Source: Rathayibacter caricis DSM 15933
Lineage (GTDB): Bacteria; Actinomycetota; Actinomycetes; Actinomycetales; Microbacteriaceae
Assembly: GCF_003044275.1 (NCBI RefSeq)
Contig: NZ_PZPL01000001.1
Location: 3,534,001 to 3,598,000 of the forward strand
Reading direction: 5' to 3'
Length of the DNA stretch: 64,000 nucleotides
Part shown: positions 29,027-38,819 of the stretch, in pieces
How the letters are laid out: each line of letters opens with the position of its first letter
Numbering within the stretch: the first letter of the stretch is position 1
Translations under genes and position numbers: made by a program
The notes under the pieces: model-generated
What the model saw: the letters and a program-made list of their open reading frames with translations, nothing else
Database searches by the model: none
Told to the model about the DNA's origin: nothing

Positions 29027-29170
29027 CTGATCGAGTAGCCCGCGCAGCGGGCGTATCGAGATCCCCCACCGCCCGGACACGTCGGTCTCGATACGCGCCC
29101 CGGCGCTACTCGACCAGCAGAGGCCCCTCGCTGATCGAGTAGCCCGCGCAGCGGGCGTATCGAGATCCCC
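29027..29170. repeat. three more copies of the dispersed palindromic repeat
   Basis: Copies at 29027-29064 and 29131-29170 (CTGATCGAGTAGCCCGCGCA then GCGGGCGTATCGAGATCC) and an inverted one at 29084-29120 (GGTCTCGATACGCGCC then GGCGCTACTCGACCAGCAG). Alternating orientation lets them fold as long hairpins. Same family as 18796-18960. Confidence 0.88.
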
Positions 29171-29204
29171 CCGGCACCGCGGGGTCGTGAGACGCGCCTC
29201 CCGG

Positions 29205-30569
29205 TCAGACCTGCTTCCAGCCCTCCGGGCCCTCGCTGCCCGCGGGGTACTCGTCCAGCGGCACGGCGCCCGAGCGCCAGGCGTCGAGTGCCGGCTGCAC
29301 GATCCGCCAGCACTCCTCCGCCGCGTCCCCGCGCACCGAGAGCGACGGGTCGTCGTCGAGGATGCCCGACAGCACCTCGCCGTAGGCCAGCAGCTCGCCG
29401 GCTCCGAAGGTCGCCTCGAGCGACGCGCGCTCGAGCGTGTAGGGGTCGCCGGGACCGTTGATGTTGAGCTCGAGCGCCATCTTGTCCGGAGCGAGGAACA
29501 GCCGCAGCACCGAGGGCGACTCCGTGCCGTGGAAGCCGCTGGGGAGGTGCGGCACGGGCTTGAAGCGGATGACCACCTCGCGGCGGCGCTCGCCCAGCGC
29601 CTTGCCGGAGCGCAGCGTGAAGGGCACGCCGGCCCAGCGCCAGGTGTCGATCTCGACCGTGAGCTCGGCGAGCGTCTCGGTGCCGCGCTCGGGGTCCACG
29701 CCCTCCTCCGAGGCGTACGCGGGCAGCTCGCGTCCGTCGACGGACCCGGCGGTGTACCGCGCCCGGCGAGAGCCCTCCTCCTCGCGGATCCGCGTGGCGC
29801 GCAGCACGATCCCCTTGGCGTCGCGCAGGTCGGCGGCGTCGAGCGTCGACGGCGCCTCCATGGCGACGACCGCCAGCACCTGCAGCAGGTGGCTCTGGAT
29901 CATGTCGATCAGGGCGCCGGCGCCGTCGTAGTAGCCGGCGCGCCCCTCCAGCCCGAGCTGCTCGTCGTAGACGATGGCGACGCTCTCGATGTGCTCGGCC
30001 GACCACAGCGGCTCGAGGATCCGGTTGGCGAAGCGCAGGCCCAGCAGGTTCATCACGGTGGCGCGGCCGAGGAAGTGGTCGACCCGGTGGACCCGCTCCT
30101 CGGGCACGAGCGCGGCGAGGCGCTCGTTGAGGGCACGGGCGCTCTCCTCGTCGACGCCGAAGGGCTTCTCGAGCGCGAGCACGGTTCCCGCGGGCAGGTC
30201 GTGCGCGGCGAGCGCGTCGCACGCCTTCGCCGCGATCGCGGGCGGCAGGGCGAAGTAGATCGCGACGGGGCCCTCGCAGCTCGCGAGCAGCGCGGCGAGC
30301 GCCTCCGGATCGGTGACGTCGATCTGCTGGTACCGGGTGCCCGCCACCATCTCGTCGGCTCCGGTGCCGCTCGTCTCGACCGTCGCGAGCGAGGTGGAGA
30401 GGACCTCGTGCCAGTGCTCCTGCGTCCAGTCCTCGCGGCCGGCGCCGACGAGCTGCAGCCTCCGGTCGGGTTCGCGCGTCAGCAGCTGGCCGATCGCGGG
30501 GAGCAGGAGCCGGGAGGAGAGGTCCCCCGTCGCTCCGAGGATGAGCAGTGTCGAGACCGAGTGCGTCAT
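29205..30569 (-). CDS. zwf: glucose-6-phosphate dehydrogenase
   Basis: 454 aa. First step of the oxidative pentose-phosphate route, giving NADPH. The NADP loop is LLILGATGDLSSRLLLPA, the substrate motif is RVDHFLGRATVMNLLGLRFAN (split: RVDHFLGR and the helix after it), and the EKPFG lysine is present. VIRFKPVPHLPSG and LELNINGPGDPYTLERA are conserved C-terminal parts. A TAGGGT box ends 7 nt before the ATG. The usual partners opcA, tal and tkt are not next to it, so this is a stand-alone copy divergent from GH15. Confidence 0.94.
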   Translation of the reverse strand: MTHSVSTLLILGATGDLSSRLLLPAIGQLLTREPDRRLQLVGAGREDWTQEHWHEVLSTSLATVETSGTGADEMVAGTRYQQIDVTDPEALAALLASCEGPVAIYFALPPAIAAKACDALAAHDLPAGTVLALEKPFGVDEESARALNERLAALVPEERVHRVDHFLGRATVMNLLGLRFANRILEPLWSAEHIESVAIVYDEQLGLEGRAGYYDGAGALIDMIQSHLLQVLAVVAMEAPSTLDAADLRDAKGIVLRATRIREEEGSRRARYTAGSVDGRELPAYASEEGVDPERGTETLAELTVEIDTWRWAGVPFTLRSGKALGERRREVVIRFKPVPHLPSGFHGTESPSVLRLFLAPDKMALELNINGPGDPYTLERASLEATFGAGELLAYGEVLSGILDDDPSLSVRGDAAEECWRIVQPALDAWRSGAVPLDEYPAGSEGPEGWKQV

Positions 30570-30650
30570 GCGGCTCACCCTACGGCGCGGGTGAGGACCG
30601 ACGCTCCGCCTTGACGGGGAGTGCCCGGCTCGTGCTGAGAGGATCCGTGC

Positions 30651-32423
30651 ATGGTCTCCCCGATCGAGGACTACGCGGTCCTCTCCGACTGCCGCACCGC
30701 CGCTCTCGTCTCCCGCGACGGCGGCATCGACTGGCTCTGCCTCCCGCGCTTCGACTCCCCGTCCGTCTTCGGCGCCCTGCTCGGCGGCGACGAGCAGGGG
30801 CGCTGGTCCCTGCGGCCGGTCGATCCCGACGCCCGCGTCGAGCGCCGCTATCTCGGCGACACGCTCGCCCTGCTCACCCGGTGGACGACGTCGAGCGGAG
30901 TGGTGGAGGTCACCGACGTGATGCCGTTGCGGGACGACCGGGCCGAGCTCGTGCGCCGGGTGCGCGGCGTCTCGGGCACGGTGCGGATGCGGCAGGAGCT
31001 GCGCCTCCGCTTCGACTACGCGCGGGTCGTGCCGTGGGTGCGCCAGGAGGGCACGGACGAGGCTCCGCTGCTGGTCGCCGTGGCAGGGCCGGACGCGGTC
31101 GTCGTCCGCGGTGTGCGGCTGACGGCGACCGACCACGTCCACAGCGCCGAGTTCGACGTGGCCGCGGGTGCCGTCACCGATCTCTCGATGGCCTGGTTCC
31201 CCTCCCACCACCGCTCCCCCAAGGCCCTCGACGTCGATCGGGCCCTCGAGACCACGCTGGCCTGGTGGTCGGAGTGGGCCGGATCGATCCGCTACGACGG
31301 CCCGTACCGCGAGGCGGTCGTGCGCTCCCTGCTCACCCTCCGCGCCCTCACCGACGACCAGACGGGCGGCATCGTCGCCGCCGCGACCACGTCGCTCCCG
31401 GAGGAGTTCGGCGGCAGCCGCAACTGGGACTACCGCTACGTCTGGCTCCGCGACGCCGCGCTGACACTGCAGGCGCTGCTCGCTCACGGCTTCGAGCAGG
31501 AGGCGCAGAAGTGGCGCGCCTGGCTGCTCCGCGCGGTGGCGGGCGATCCGGCCGACGTGCAGATCATGTACGGCATCGCCGGCGAGCGGGACCTCGCGGA
31601 GCGCACGATGCCGAGCCTGCCCGGCTACGACGGTGCCTCGCCCGTGCGGATCGGCAACGCGGCGGTCGACCAGTACCAGGCCGACGTCATCGGCGAGGTC
31701 ATGGTCGCGCTGCACGAGGCGCGCACCGCGGGTGTCGACGAGAACCGGTTCTCCTGGCCTCTCCAGCGCGCCCTGCTCGGCTTCGTCGAGGAGAACTGGC
31801 AGCGACCCGACAACGGCATCTGGGAGATCCGCGGCGAGCCCCGTCACTTCACGCACTCCCGGGTCATGATCTGGGCCGCACTCGACCGCGGCGTGCGGGC
31901 GGTCCGCGAGCACGGCCTCGACGGCCCGGTCGAGACCTGGGAGGCGCTGCGCGACGAGGTGCGCGCCGAGATCGACGCGCAGGGCTTCGACGCCGAGCGC
32001 GGTCACTTCGTGCAGTCGTACGGATCGACGGAGGTCGACGCGTCGCTCCTCGTGCTGCCGATGGTCGGCTACGTCGACGCCGAGGATCCGCGGATGACCG
32101 GCACCGTGGCCGAGATGGAGCGCGTGCTCCTGCATGAGGGGCTCCTGCACCGCTACCGCACCGAGTCCTCGGTCGACGGCCTGCCGGGCGGCGAGCACCC
32201 GTTCCTCGCCTGCTCGTTCTGGCTCGTCCAGCAGTACGCCTCCTCGGGGCGCCTCGACGACGCGCGGACGCTGATGGACCGGCTGGTGTCGCTCGCGAAC
32301 GACGTGGGCCTGCTGTCGGAGGAGTACGACGTCGAGAACCGCCGCCACGCCGGCAACACTCCGCAGGCGCTCTCGCACCTCGCTCTCGTGCAGGCCGCCG
32401 ACGCGATCGCGGCGAGCCGATGA
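30651..32423 (+). CDS. glycoside hydrolase family 15 (trehalase or glucoamylase-like)
   Basis: 590 aa. N-terminal beta-sandwich (EDYAVLSDCRTAALVSRDGGIDWLCLPRFDSPSVFGALL in parts) then an alpha/alpha barrel with GGSRNWDYRYVWLRDAAL, the GH15 signature, and LPGYDGASPVRIGNAA. HPFLACSFWLVQQYA and EEYDVENRRHAGNTPQALSHLAL hold the second half of the active site. Actinobacterial GH15 of this layout include an intracellular trehalase; with otsAB 4 kb away, trehalose turnover is plausible. Glucoamylase or dextranase activity cannot be excluded. No signal peptide. It overlaps the next gene (ATGA). Confidence 0.92.
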   Translation: MVSPIEDYAVLSDCRTAALVSRDGGIDWLCLPRFDSPSVFGALLGGDEQGRWSLRPVDPDARVERRYLGDTLALLTRWTTSSGVVEVTDVMPLRDDRAELVRRVRGVSGTVRMRQELRLRFDYARVVPWVRQEGTDEAPLLVAVAGPDAVVVRGVRLTATDHVHSAEFDVAAGAVTDLSMAWFPSHHRSPKALDVDRALETTLAWWSEWAGSIRYDGPYREAVVRSLLTLRALTDDQTGGIVAAATTSLPEEFGGSRNWDYRYVWLRDAALTLQALLAHGFEQEAQKWRAWLLRAVAGDPADVQIMYGIAGERDLAERTMPSLPGYDGASPVRIGNAAVDQYQADVIGEVMVALHEARTAGVDENRFSWPLQRALLGFVEENWQRPDNGIWEIRGEPRHFTHSRVMIWAALDRGVRAVREHGLDGPVETWEALRDEVRAEIDAQGFDAERGHFVQSYGSTEVDASLLVLPMVGYVDAEDPRMTGTVAEMERVLLHEGLLHRYRTESSVDGLPGGEHPFLACSFWLVQQYASSGRLDDARTLMDRLVSLANDVGLLSEEYDVENRRHAGNTPQALSHLALVQAADAIAASR

Positions 32424-33163
32424 GAGCGCGTCGGCGCCGGCCGCTCCGGATCGTGCTGCTCGCGTTGGGCGGGCTGCTCGCGGTCGCCGTGCTCGGCTTC
32501 CTCACCTGGTCCTCGATCGTCCTCGGGCCGGACGAGGCGGCCCTCGAGCGCGTGCGAGCCGAGCCCGGAGTGGGCGTCGAGCGCACCGACTCCGCGATCG
32601 TGATGACTCCGACCGGCGGCGCGTCGGGCGAGGGTCTCGTCTTCGTGCCGGGCGCCAAGGTCGATGCGGAGTCGTACGAGGCGACCCTCGCCCCGCTCGT
32701 GGCGGAGGGCGTCACGGTCGTCATCACGCGCCCGGTCCTCAACCTCGCCTTCTTCGACCTCCGTTCGCTCGAGAGCTTCACCGACCAGGCGGAGGGGGTC
32801 GACGAGTGGTTCGTCGGCGGTCACTCCCTCGGCGGCGTGAAGGCCTGCCAGTGGGCGGGAGGCGACGACGTCGCCGGCCTCGTGCTGCTGGGCAGCTACT
32901 GTGCGAACGACCTCTCGGAGAGCGGCCTCCCCGTCCTCAGCGTCAGCGGATCGGAGGACGGACTGAGCACCCCCGCGAAGGTCGCCGCCGCCCGCGACCT
33001 GCTGCCCGCCTCCGCGGAGTCCGTCGAGATCGAGGGCGCGAACCACGCCGCCTTCGGCTGGTACGGCCCGCAGCCGGGCGACGGCGTCGCGACGATCGGC
33101 CACGAGGAGTCGGATGCGCAGCTGGCCGAGGCGCTGACCGCGTTCCTGACGGCGGAGCGCTGA
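32420..33163 (+). CDS. membrane-anchored alpha/beta hydrolase
   Basis: 247 aa. Basic N-terminus then one helix (IVLLALGGLLAVAVLGFLTW) that anchors or exports the protein. The hydrolase body shows LVFVPGAKVDAESYEATL, the nucleophile elbow GGHSLGGVKACQWAG, LPVLSVSGSEDGLSTP (acid) and EIEGANHAAFGWYG (histidine). This is the pattern of a small extracellular alpha/beta hydrolase family in Gram-positives. Substrate unknown. The four-base overlap with GH15 implies co-transcription. Confidence 0.88.
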   Translation: MRARRRRPLRIVLLALGGLLAVAVLGFLTWSSIVLGPDEAALERVRAEPGVGVERTDSAIVMTPTGGASGEGLVFVPGAKVDAESYEATLAPLVAEGVTVVITRPVLNLAFFDLRSLESFTDQAEGVDEWFVGGHSLGGVKACQWAGGDDVAGLVLLGSYCANDLSESGLPVLSVSGSEDGLSTPAKVAAARDLLPASAESVEIEGANHAAFGWYGPQPGDGVATIGHEESDAQLAEALTAFLTAER

Positions 33164-33185
33164 GCGGGCGCGGATCCGGGGCGGC

Positions 33186-33216
33186 TTGACTTCGAGCGCG
33201 CTCGAAGTCCTAGGGT
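33186..33216 (+). promoter_or_regulatory. MerR-type promoter with perfect 22-bp palindrome
   Basis: TTGACT (33186-33191) and TAGGGT (33211-33216) are 19 bp apart, the over-long spacing typical of MerR-activated promoters. Between and overlapping them, 33188-33209 is a perfect palindrome with half-site GACTTCGAGCG. The start codon follows TAGGGT by 6 nt. Confidence 0.88.
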
Positions 33217-33222
33217 GACGCC

Positions 33223-33620
33223 ATGTCCACCACCCCCCTCGCCGAGGCGCCCGCCGCCGACGTGCTGTCGATCTCGGAGGTCGCCGCGGCGACCGGTCTC
33301 ACCGTGCACACGCTGCGCTATTACGAGCGCGTCGGGCTCATGCTCGAGCCCGTCGAGCGGGCGTCGTCGCGGCACCGGCGCTACAGCCCCTCGGACGTCG
33401 GCTGGGTGGACTTCCTGACCAAGCTCCGCGCCACGGGGATGCCGATCGCGCGCATCCGCGAGTACGCGGGCCTGCTCAGGATCGGCCCCGCGAGCGAGCC
33501 CGAACGGCTCGCCCTCCTCCGGGCGCACCGCGCCGAGGTCGAGGAGCAGCTCGCGCGGACCCACCGCAGTCTCGCCGCGATCGACATCAAGATCGCGGCC
33601 TACCAGGAGAGGACCACCTC

Positions 33621-33624
<4 letters not shown>
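33223..33624 (+). CDS. MerR-family transcriptional regulator
   Basis: 133 aa. The winged helix is at residues about 15-80 ([26 protein letters not shown] ... [20 protein letters not shown], shown in parts), then a coiled-coil dimer helix ([20 protein letters not shown]). There is no cysteine set for metals, so it probably senses a small organic effector or redox state. It is likely autoregulated through the palindromic promoter directly upstream and controls the coupled aldo-keto reductase (stop/start overlap GTGA at 33621). Confidence 0.93.
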
Positions 33625-34610
<986 letters not shown>

Positions 34611-34616
34611 CCGGCA

Positions 34617-34647
34617 GCGGAGGCCGCCTGCGGAAGGCGGCCTCCGC
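34617..34647. terminator. hairpin between aldo/keto reductase and mscS genes
   Basis: GCGGAGGCCGCC pairs perfectly with GGCGGCCTCCGC around a 7-nt loop, located between two convergent genes. Confidence 0.85.
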
Positions 34648-34652
34648 TCGCC

Positions 34653-35840
34653 TCAGTCGGGCCGGCGGGTCTCGCGCAGGTCGATCAGCCCGGTGAACAG
34701 CGCGCCGCGCTCGTTCGACGCGGCGTCCCCCGAGAACAGGTTGTCCGGAGTCGCGTGCTGGCGCGGCGGCGTCGGCCGGGCCGCGCCGTTCGCTCCGGGC
34801 TCCTGCCGCTCCATCTCGACGCGCTGGCGGGGCAGGGCGACCGGGTCGCTCTCGTGCAGCCACTGCACGAGCCGCTCGCGCACGTAGCAGCGGAGGTCGA
34901 ACAGCGTCGGCGCGTCCTTCGCGGTGACGAGGACCCGGATCCGCACGAACCCGCCGACCGCATCGGTCACCTGGAGGACGCTGACGCGCTGGTCCCAGAG
35001 GTCGGTCTGCTCGAGGATCCGGTGCAGCTCCTCGCGCATCTCGTCCGGGCGCACGCGCCAGTCGAGATCGAGCTCGACCGCTCCGAGCAGCTCGGAGCCG
35101 GTGCGGGTCCAGTTCTGGAACGGCTGGGTGGTGAAGTAGTTCGTCGGCAGCACGAGGCGGCGGTCGTCCCAGAGGTGCACCACGACGTAGGTCAGCGTGA
35201 TCTCCTCGATCCGCCCCCACTCCCCCTCGACGATCACGACGTCGTCGAGGCGGATCGCATCGCTGAAGGCCAGCTGCACCCCGGCGAAGATGTTCGTGAG
35301 GCTCGACTGCGCGGCGAGGCCCGCCACGATCGAGAGCACACCCGCCGAGGCAAGGAGGCTCGCTCCCGCGGTGCGCGCCTGCGGGAAGGTCAGCAGGGCG
35401 GCTCCGATGGCCACGACCACGACGGCGGCCACTGCGACGCGCCGGATGATCGTCATCTGGGTCCGCAGGCGGCGGGCCCGGCGGTTGTCGACGGTGTCGG
35501 TGCGGTAGCGCTCGGCGCCCAGATCCTCCAGGAACACGAAGAGCGCGCCGACCAGCCAGGCCGACGCTCCGATCGTCGCGATCTGGAAGACCCGGTCGAC
35601 GAGCTCGGGAGCGACGTCGCCGGTCACCGTCGCGGCCAGCGCGATCCAGACGGCGATCGTCAGCAGGAGCACGCGGAACGGGATGCGGACGCGGCGGATG
35701 AGCAGCCGCGCCCAGATCTTGCGCTTGCCGATCATGCGGATCGCGAGGGCGACCACGGCGGTCACGACCACGGCGATCACCACGGCGACGGCGACCGCGA
35801 GTGCGATGCCGCCGATCTCGGGGAGGACGTCTTCGGGCAC
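34653..35840 (-). CDS. mechanosensitive ion channel, MscS family
   Basis: 395 aa from GTG 35840 with GAAAGGACC upstream. Four hydrophobic helices are followed by the pore helix region ASLLASAGVLSIVAGLAAQSSLTN and the MscS beta domain (GVQLAFSDAIRLDDVVIVEG, ITLTYVVVHLWDDRRLVLP, NYFTTQPFQNWTRTG). The cytoplasmic domain ends with a disordered tail (TPPRQHATPDNLFSGDAAS). It relieves turgor on osmotic downshift. Convergent with the AKR gene. Confidence 0.92.
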   Translation of the reverse strand: MPEDVLPEIGGIALAVAVAVVIAVVVTAVVALAIRMIGKRKIWARLLIRRVRIPFRVLLLTIAVWIALAATVTGDVAPELVDRVFQIATIGASAWLVGALFVFLEDLGAERYRTDTVDNRRARRLRTQMTIIRRVAVAAVVVVAIGAALLTFPQARTAGASLLASAGVLSIVAGLAAQSSLTNIFAGVQLAFSDAIRLDDVVIVEGEWGRIEEITLTYVVVHLWDDRRLVLPTNYFTTQPFQNWTRTGSELLGAVELDLDWRVRPDEMREELHRILEQTDLWDQRVSVLQVTDAVGGFVRIRVLVTAKDAPTLFDLRCYVRERLVQWLHESDPVALPRQRVEMERQEPGANGAARPTPPRQHATPDNLFSGDAASNERGALFTGLIDLRETRRPD

Positions 35841-36022
35841 GTCGGTCCTTTCGTCGGGGAGGGGGGCGAGCGAGCGGCCCAGCCTTCCACGGACGAGCCG
35901 CGCGGTCGGGAGCGCCGGGGCGACGTCGTGCGGATGCCCAGGCGGGTGCGAGGTGCGGCAGGGCGTCCCAGGATCGGGACGAGCCGCTCGCGCGTGGGGC
36001 GACCGCGCCCCGGAACGACGAA

Positions 36023-36045
36023 ACGCCCGCCGGAGGGGCGGGCGT
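36023..36045 (-). terminator. terminator after tRNA-Lys
   Basis: On the minus strand ACGCCCGCC and GGCGGGCGT pair around a 5-nt loop and run into TTTCGT. It lies 7 bases beyond the tRNA CCA end. Confidence 0.8.
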
Positions 36046-36051
36046 CTCGGG

Positions 36052-36127
36052 TGGTGCACCCCCTCGGACTTGAACCGAGAACCCACTGATTAAGAGTCAG
36101 TTGCTCTGCCGATTGAGCTAGAGGTGC
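36052..36127 (-). tRNA. tRNA-Lys (anticodon CTT)
   Basis: The reverse strand begins GCACCTCTAGCTCAATCGGC, has the anticodon arm CTGACTCTTAATCAG (loop CTCTTAA, anticodon CTT) and the T arm with GGTTCAAGTCC. The acceptor GCACCTC pairs with GGGGTGC (with G-U), and the CCA end is encoded at 36052-36054. 76 nt in all. A TAATGT box at 36180-36185 upstream is a likely -10. Confidence 0.96.
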
Positions 36128-36281
36128 GTGGCGATGCTGCCGTGGTCCGAAGGAAACATGCTTTCCGAACCGAGGAATCACATTAGCAGTGGCTCCCCCC
36201 GTCTCGTCAAATCGACGCGGCGACGGCGGGGCGCACCCGGCCCGAGACGCCCGCGACGGACCCGCTCAGTATCGTGGAGCC

Positions 36282-37133
36282 GTGACTCCGAGCCTCGACG
36301 ACGACCTCCGCCTCGCCCTCCGCCTCGCCGACGCGGCCGACGCCGTCTCGAGCGAGCGGTTCCTCGCGAGGGACCTCGTCGTGACCACCAAGCCCGACCG
36401 CACCCCGGTCACCGACGCCGACCGCGCGGTCGAGGAGACGATCCGCGGAATCCTCGGCGAGGAGCGGCCCGAGGACTCGATCCTGGGCGAGGAGTTCGGC
36501 ACCTCGGGCGAGGCGTCCCGCCAGTGGATCCTCGATCCGATCGACGGCACGGCCCACTTCCTCCGCGGCGTGCCGATCTGGGCCACGCTCATCGCCCTCG
36601 CGGTCGACGGCGTCCCCGTCGTCGGCGTCGTCTCGGCGCCCGCCCTCGGCAAGCGCTGGTGGGCCGCGAAGGGCTCCGGCGCGTGGACGGACGAGAGCAC
36701 CGGAGCCGTGGGCCGGATCGAGCTGCCGGACGAGCTGCGCGGCGTCCTCGCCGCCCCGGCGGTGCAGCAGCCGCGCCGGATCCGGGTCTCGGGCATCGCC
36801 GACCTGGCCGACGCGACCTTCAGCTACAACAGCATCCAGCAGTGGGACGGCGCCGGCCGCCTCGATCAGCTGCTCGAGCTGGCGCGCGGCGTCTGGCGCG
36901 ACCGCGCGTACGGCGACGCCTGGGCGTACATGCTCGTCGCCGAGGGCCTGCTCGACGGCGCGGGCGAGTTCGACGTGAAGCCCTACGACCTCGCGGCCCT
37001 CGTGCCGATCGTCGAGGAGGCCGGCGGCCGCTTCACCTCGGCCGACGGCGAGCCCGGGCCGTGGCACGGCAGCTCGCTGGCGACGAACGGCGTCCTGCAC
37101 GACGAGATCCTCGCGATCGTGGCGGCCCGATGA
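36282..37133 (+). CDS. hisN: inositol-monophosphatase-family phosphatase, probable histidinol-phosphatase
   Basis: 283 aa from GTG 36282. TATCGT (36270-36275) then 6 nt and the GTG suggests a leaderless start; the GGAG in between could also be a ribosome site. Metal motifs: TDADRAVEETIR, ILGEEFG, LDPIDGTAHFLRGVP, and YGDAWAYMLVAEG. The closest actinobacterial group as I recall is HisN, which removes phosphate from histidinol-phosphate, but SuhB-type inositol phosphatases share all motifs. Overlaps the lipoprotein gene by 4 bases. Confidence 0.88.
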   Translation: MTPSLDDDLRLALRLADAADAVSSERFLARDLVVTTKPDRTPVTDADRAVEETIRGILGEERPEDSILGEEFGTSGEASRQWILDPIDGTAHFLRGVPIWATLIALAVDGVPVVGVVSAPALGKRWWAAKGSGAWTDESTGAVGRIELPDELRGVLAAPAVQQPRRIRVSGIADLADATFSYNSIQQWDGAGRLDQLLELARGVWRDRAYGDAWAYMLVAEGLLDGAGEFDVKPYDLAALVPIVEEAGGRFTSADGEPGPWHGSSLATNGVLHDEILAIVAAR

Positions 37134-37618
37134 GGCGCCGCCTCTCCCTCCTCGCCGGCGCGGCCCTCGTCCTGGCGCTCGCCTCCTGCTCCTCGGTGGT
37201 CGGCTCCGACTCCCCCGACGCCGTCCGGGACGAGGCCGGAGCAGTGGTGACGGCGGGCGTCGTCGACGCCTTCTCGGTGCGGAGGGGCGACTGCCTCCTC
37301 GCTCCCGACGGGTCCCGCCTCGCCGACGTCGAACTCGTGCCGTGCGCCGACGTGCACGACCTCGAGGTGTTCCACGCCTTCGAGCAACCCGGTGACGACT
37401 ACACGAGCCGGAACACCCTCCTCGCTCAGGCGAAGGCCGCGTGCGACCTGGAGTTCCCGGCCGCGATCGGCGTCGCGTACGGCGCCTCCGCGCTGGAGTA
37501 CCGCAGCATCGTGCCCTCCGAGGTGAGCTGGAGGCACGGCGATCGCACGATCCTCTGCGCCGTGTTCGATCCCATCACGGGGCCGGCCGCCGGCACGCTC
37601 TTCGGCGCCGCCCGCTGA
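37130..37618 (+). CDS. lipoprotein, septum-formation-family-like
   Basis: 162 aa. Signal peptide RRRLSLLAGAALVLALASC with lipobox LASC at residues 17-20, so it is lipid-anchored outside the membrane. The mature part has a pattern with four cysteines (RRGDCLLAPDG, LVPCADVHDLEVFHAF, AKAACDLEFPAAIG, DRTILCAVFDP) that fits the actinobacterial septum-formation domain (PF13845-type). That name is historical and its function is unclear. The gene overlaps hisN by 4 bases. Confidence 0.85.
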   Translation: MRRRLSLLAGAALVLALASCSSVVGSDSPDAVRDEAGAVVTAGVVDAFSVRRGDCLLAPDGSRLADVELVPCADVHDLEVFHAFEQPGDDYTSRNTLLAQAKAACDLEFPAAIGVAYGASALEYRSIVPSEVSWRHGDRTILCAVFDPITGPAAGTLFGAAR

Positions 37619-37755
37619 CGAGCGGGATCGCTGTGCGGCCGCCGCCGACCGTCAATCCCTGCCCCGGACCCGTTGACACGCGCCAGCAGTCGGCGCACTG
37701 TGAAGGCACCCGAGAACGGCCCGGGGGGCGCCGGACGAGCGACGAGGAGTCGTCC

Positions 37756-38367
37756 ATGCAGCACGAGACCAGCGCCGATCCACCCGAACGGCGCTCCGTC
37801 ACCGAGCGGGACTTCGCGCCCGCGGACACTCTCTTCGACCGCATCCGCCACGAGACGGCGCTCATCGCCGCCGCCGACGCCCTCGAGGAGGGCGGCCACT
37901 CCGACTGGGCCGCCGTGCTGCGCGACTACACCGTCGCCTCGGACAAGGTCCTGTCCGTGCACGGCGACGCCGACGCCGCGACGCTGGGCTGGCTGAAGGC
38001 CCGCGGCATCGTCTCGCTGCTCGTGACGGAGGAGTGCGACGACGCCCACACGGTCGAGCACGTCTCCGCCGCCCTCGCCGCGATGAACGCCGTGACCCTC
38101 ACGGTCGACGCGGAGCGCTCCGAGCGGCTGCGTCCGCTGATCGACGCCCTCACCAGGGTCCTCCCGGACGCCTTCGCCGAGCTGCCCGTCCGAGGGCACT
38201 CGGACTACCCGCCCGGGACCGCCGCCGCCGCGCTGACGCCCACCGAGCTGTACCGCTCGTGGGCCGCGCCCGTGACGCTCGCAGGACCCGCGCGGGAGGA
38301 GGCCGACCGCGTGGAGCTGCTGACGCTCTACGGTCGACTGCGCCAGCTCGATGTGCGGCCGGAGTGA
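37756..38367 (+). CDS. hypothetical protein
   Basis: 203 aa, ATG preceded by GACGAGGAG. Mostly helical and acidic (DTLFDRIRHETALIAAADAL, DWAAVLRDYTVASDKVLSVHG), no membrane helix, no motif I can assign. A clear ribosome site, even codon use and a following terminator support a real gene. The earlier open frame from 37441 is a shadow. Confidence 0.65.
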   Translation: MQHETSADPPERRSVTERDFAPADTLFDRIRHETALIAAADALEEGGHSDWAAVLRDYTVASDKVLSVHGDADAATLGWLKARGIVSLLVTEECDDAHTVEHVSAALAAMNAVTLTVDAERSERLRPLIDALTRVLPDAFAELPVRGHSDYPPGTAAAALTPTELYRSWAAPVTLAGPAREEADRVELLTLYGRLRQLDVRPE

Positions 38368-38382
38368 GCCGCGCCGGACGTG

Positions 38383-38419
38383 CAGAAGCCCCGCCTCCCT
38401 CTCGGGAGCGGGGCTTCTG
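38383..38419. terminator. terminator between hypothetical gene and ssrA
   Basis: CAGAAGCCCCGC and GCGGGGCTTCTG pair perfectly, with inner CTCCC/GGGAG pairing possible. It lies between the stop at 38367 and the ssrA 3' end and can serve both strands. Confidence 0.85.
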
Positions 38420-38447
38420 TCTGCTCGACGTGTGCGACGACGACCGG

Positions 38448-38819
38448 TGGTGGAGATGGGGGGAATTGAACCCCCGTCCATCGCTGTGATTCTGCGCCTT
38501 CTACGGGTGTAGCCAGTGAAAGCGTTCTACTCGGCCCCGACCGTTACCACTGACGCATCGGTCGACGGGCCCAGCCCGAGTTCGAGTCCCGCGTCGCCCT
38601 CAGGCGTAACGACGCAGCAAGTCCTCTAGATGACGCCAGGATCCGGGGCGAGGACGCACCCACGGGCTGACGGACTATCGACTCTGCTTAGGCAGCGAGA
38701 GCGAAGTCGGTGCGCTTCTGTTCGGCACCTGTGTTTTTCAGAGATCGTTAACGAGATAACCCTGAATCCTCGACCCGCTTCTCGCAGTTTCGCAGGCAAT
38801 GTCGAAACCGATCATCCCC
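38448..38819 (-). ncRNA. ssrA: transfer-messenger RNA (tmRNA)
   Basis: 372 nt. The 5' end GGGGATGATCGGTTTCGAC and 3' end GGTTCAATTCCCCCCATCTC then CACCA form the tRNA-like domain; GGGGATG pairs with CATCTCC. The tag frame at 38691-38726 encodes AEQKRTDFALAA before TAA (38688-38690), with the usual ALAA degradation signal. It works with SmpB, whose gene is 1.7 kb upstream, to rescue stalled ribosomes. Confidence 0.97.

Noticed and set aside
37130..37618. hisN and the lipoprotein as one fused protein
   Set aside because: The frames differ and overlap by four bases (ATGA). The lipoprotein has its own signal peptide and lipobox.
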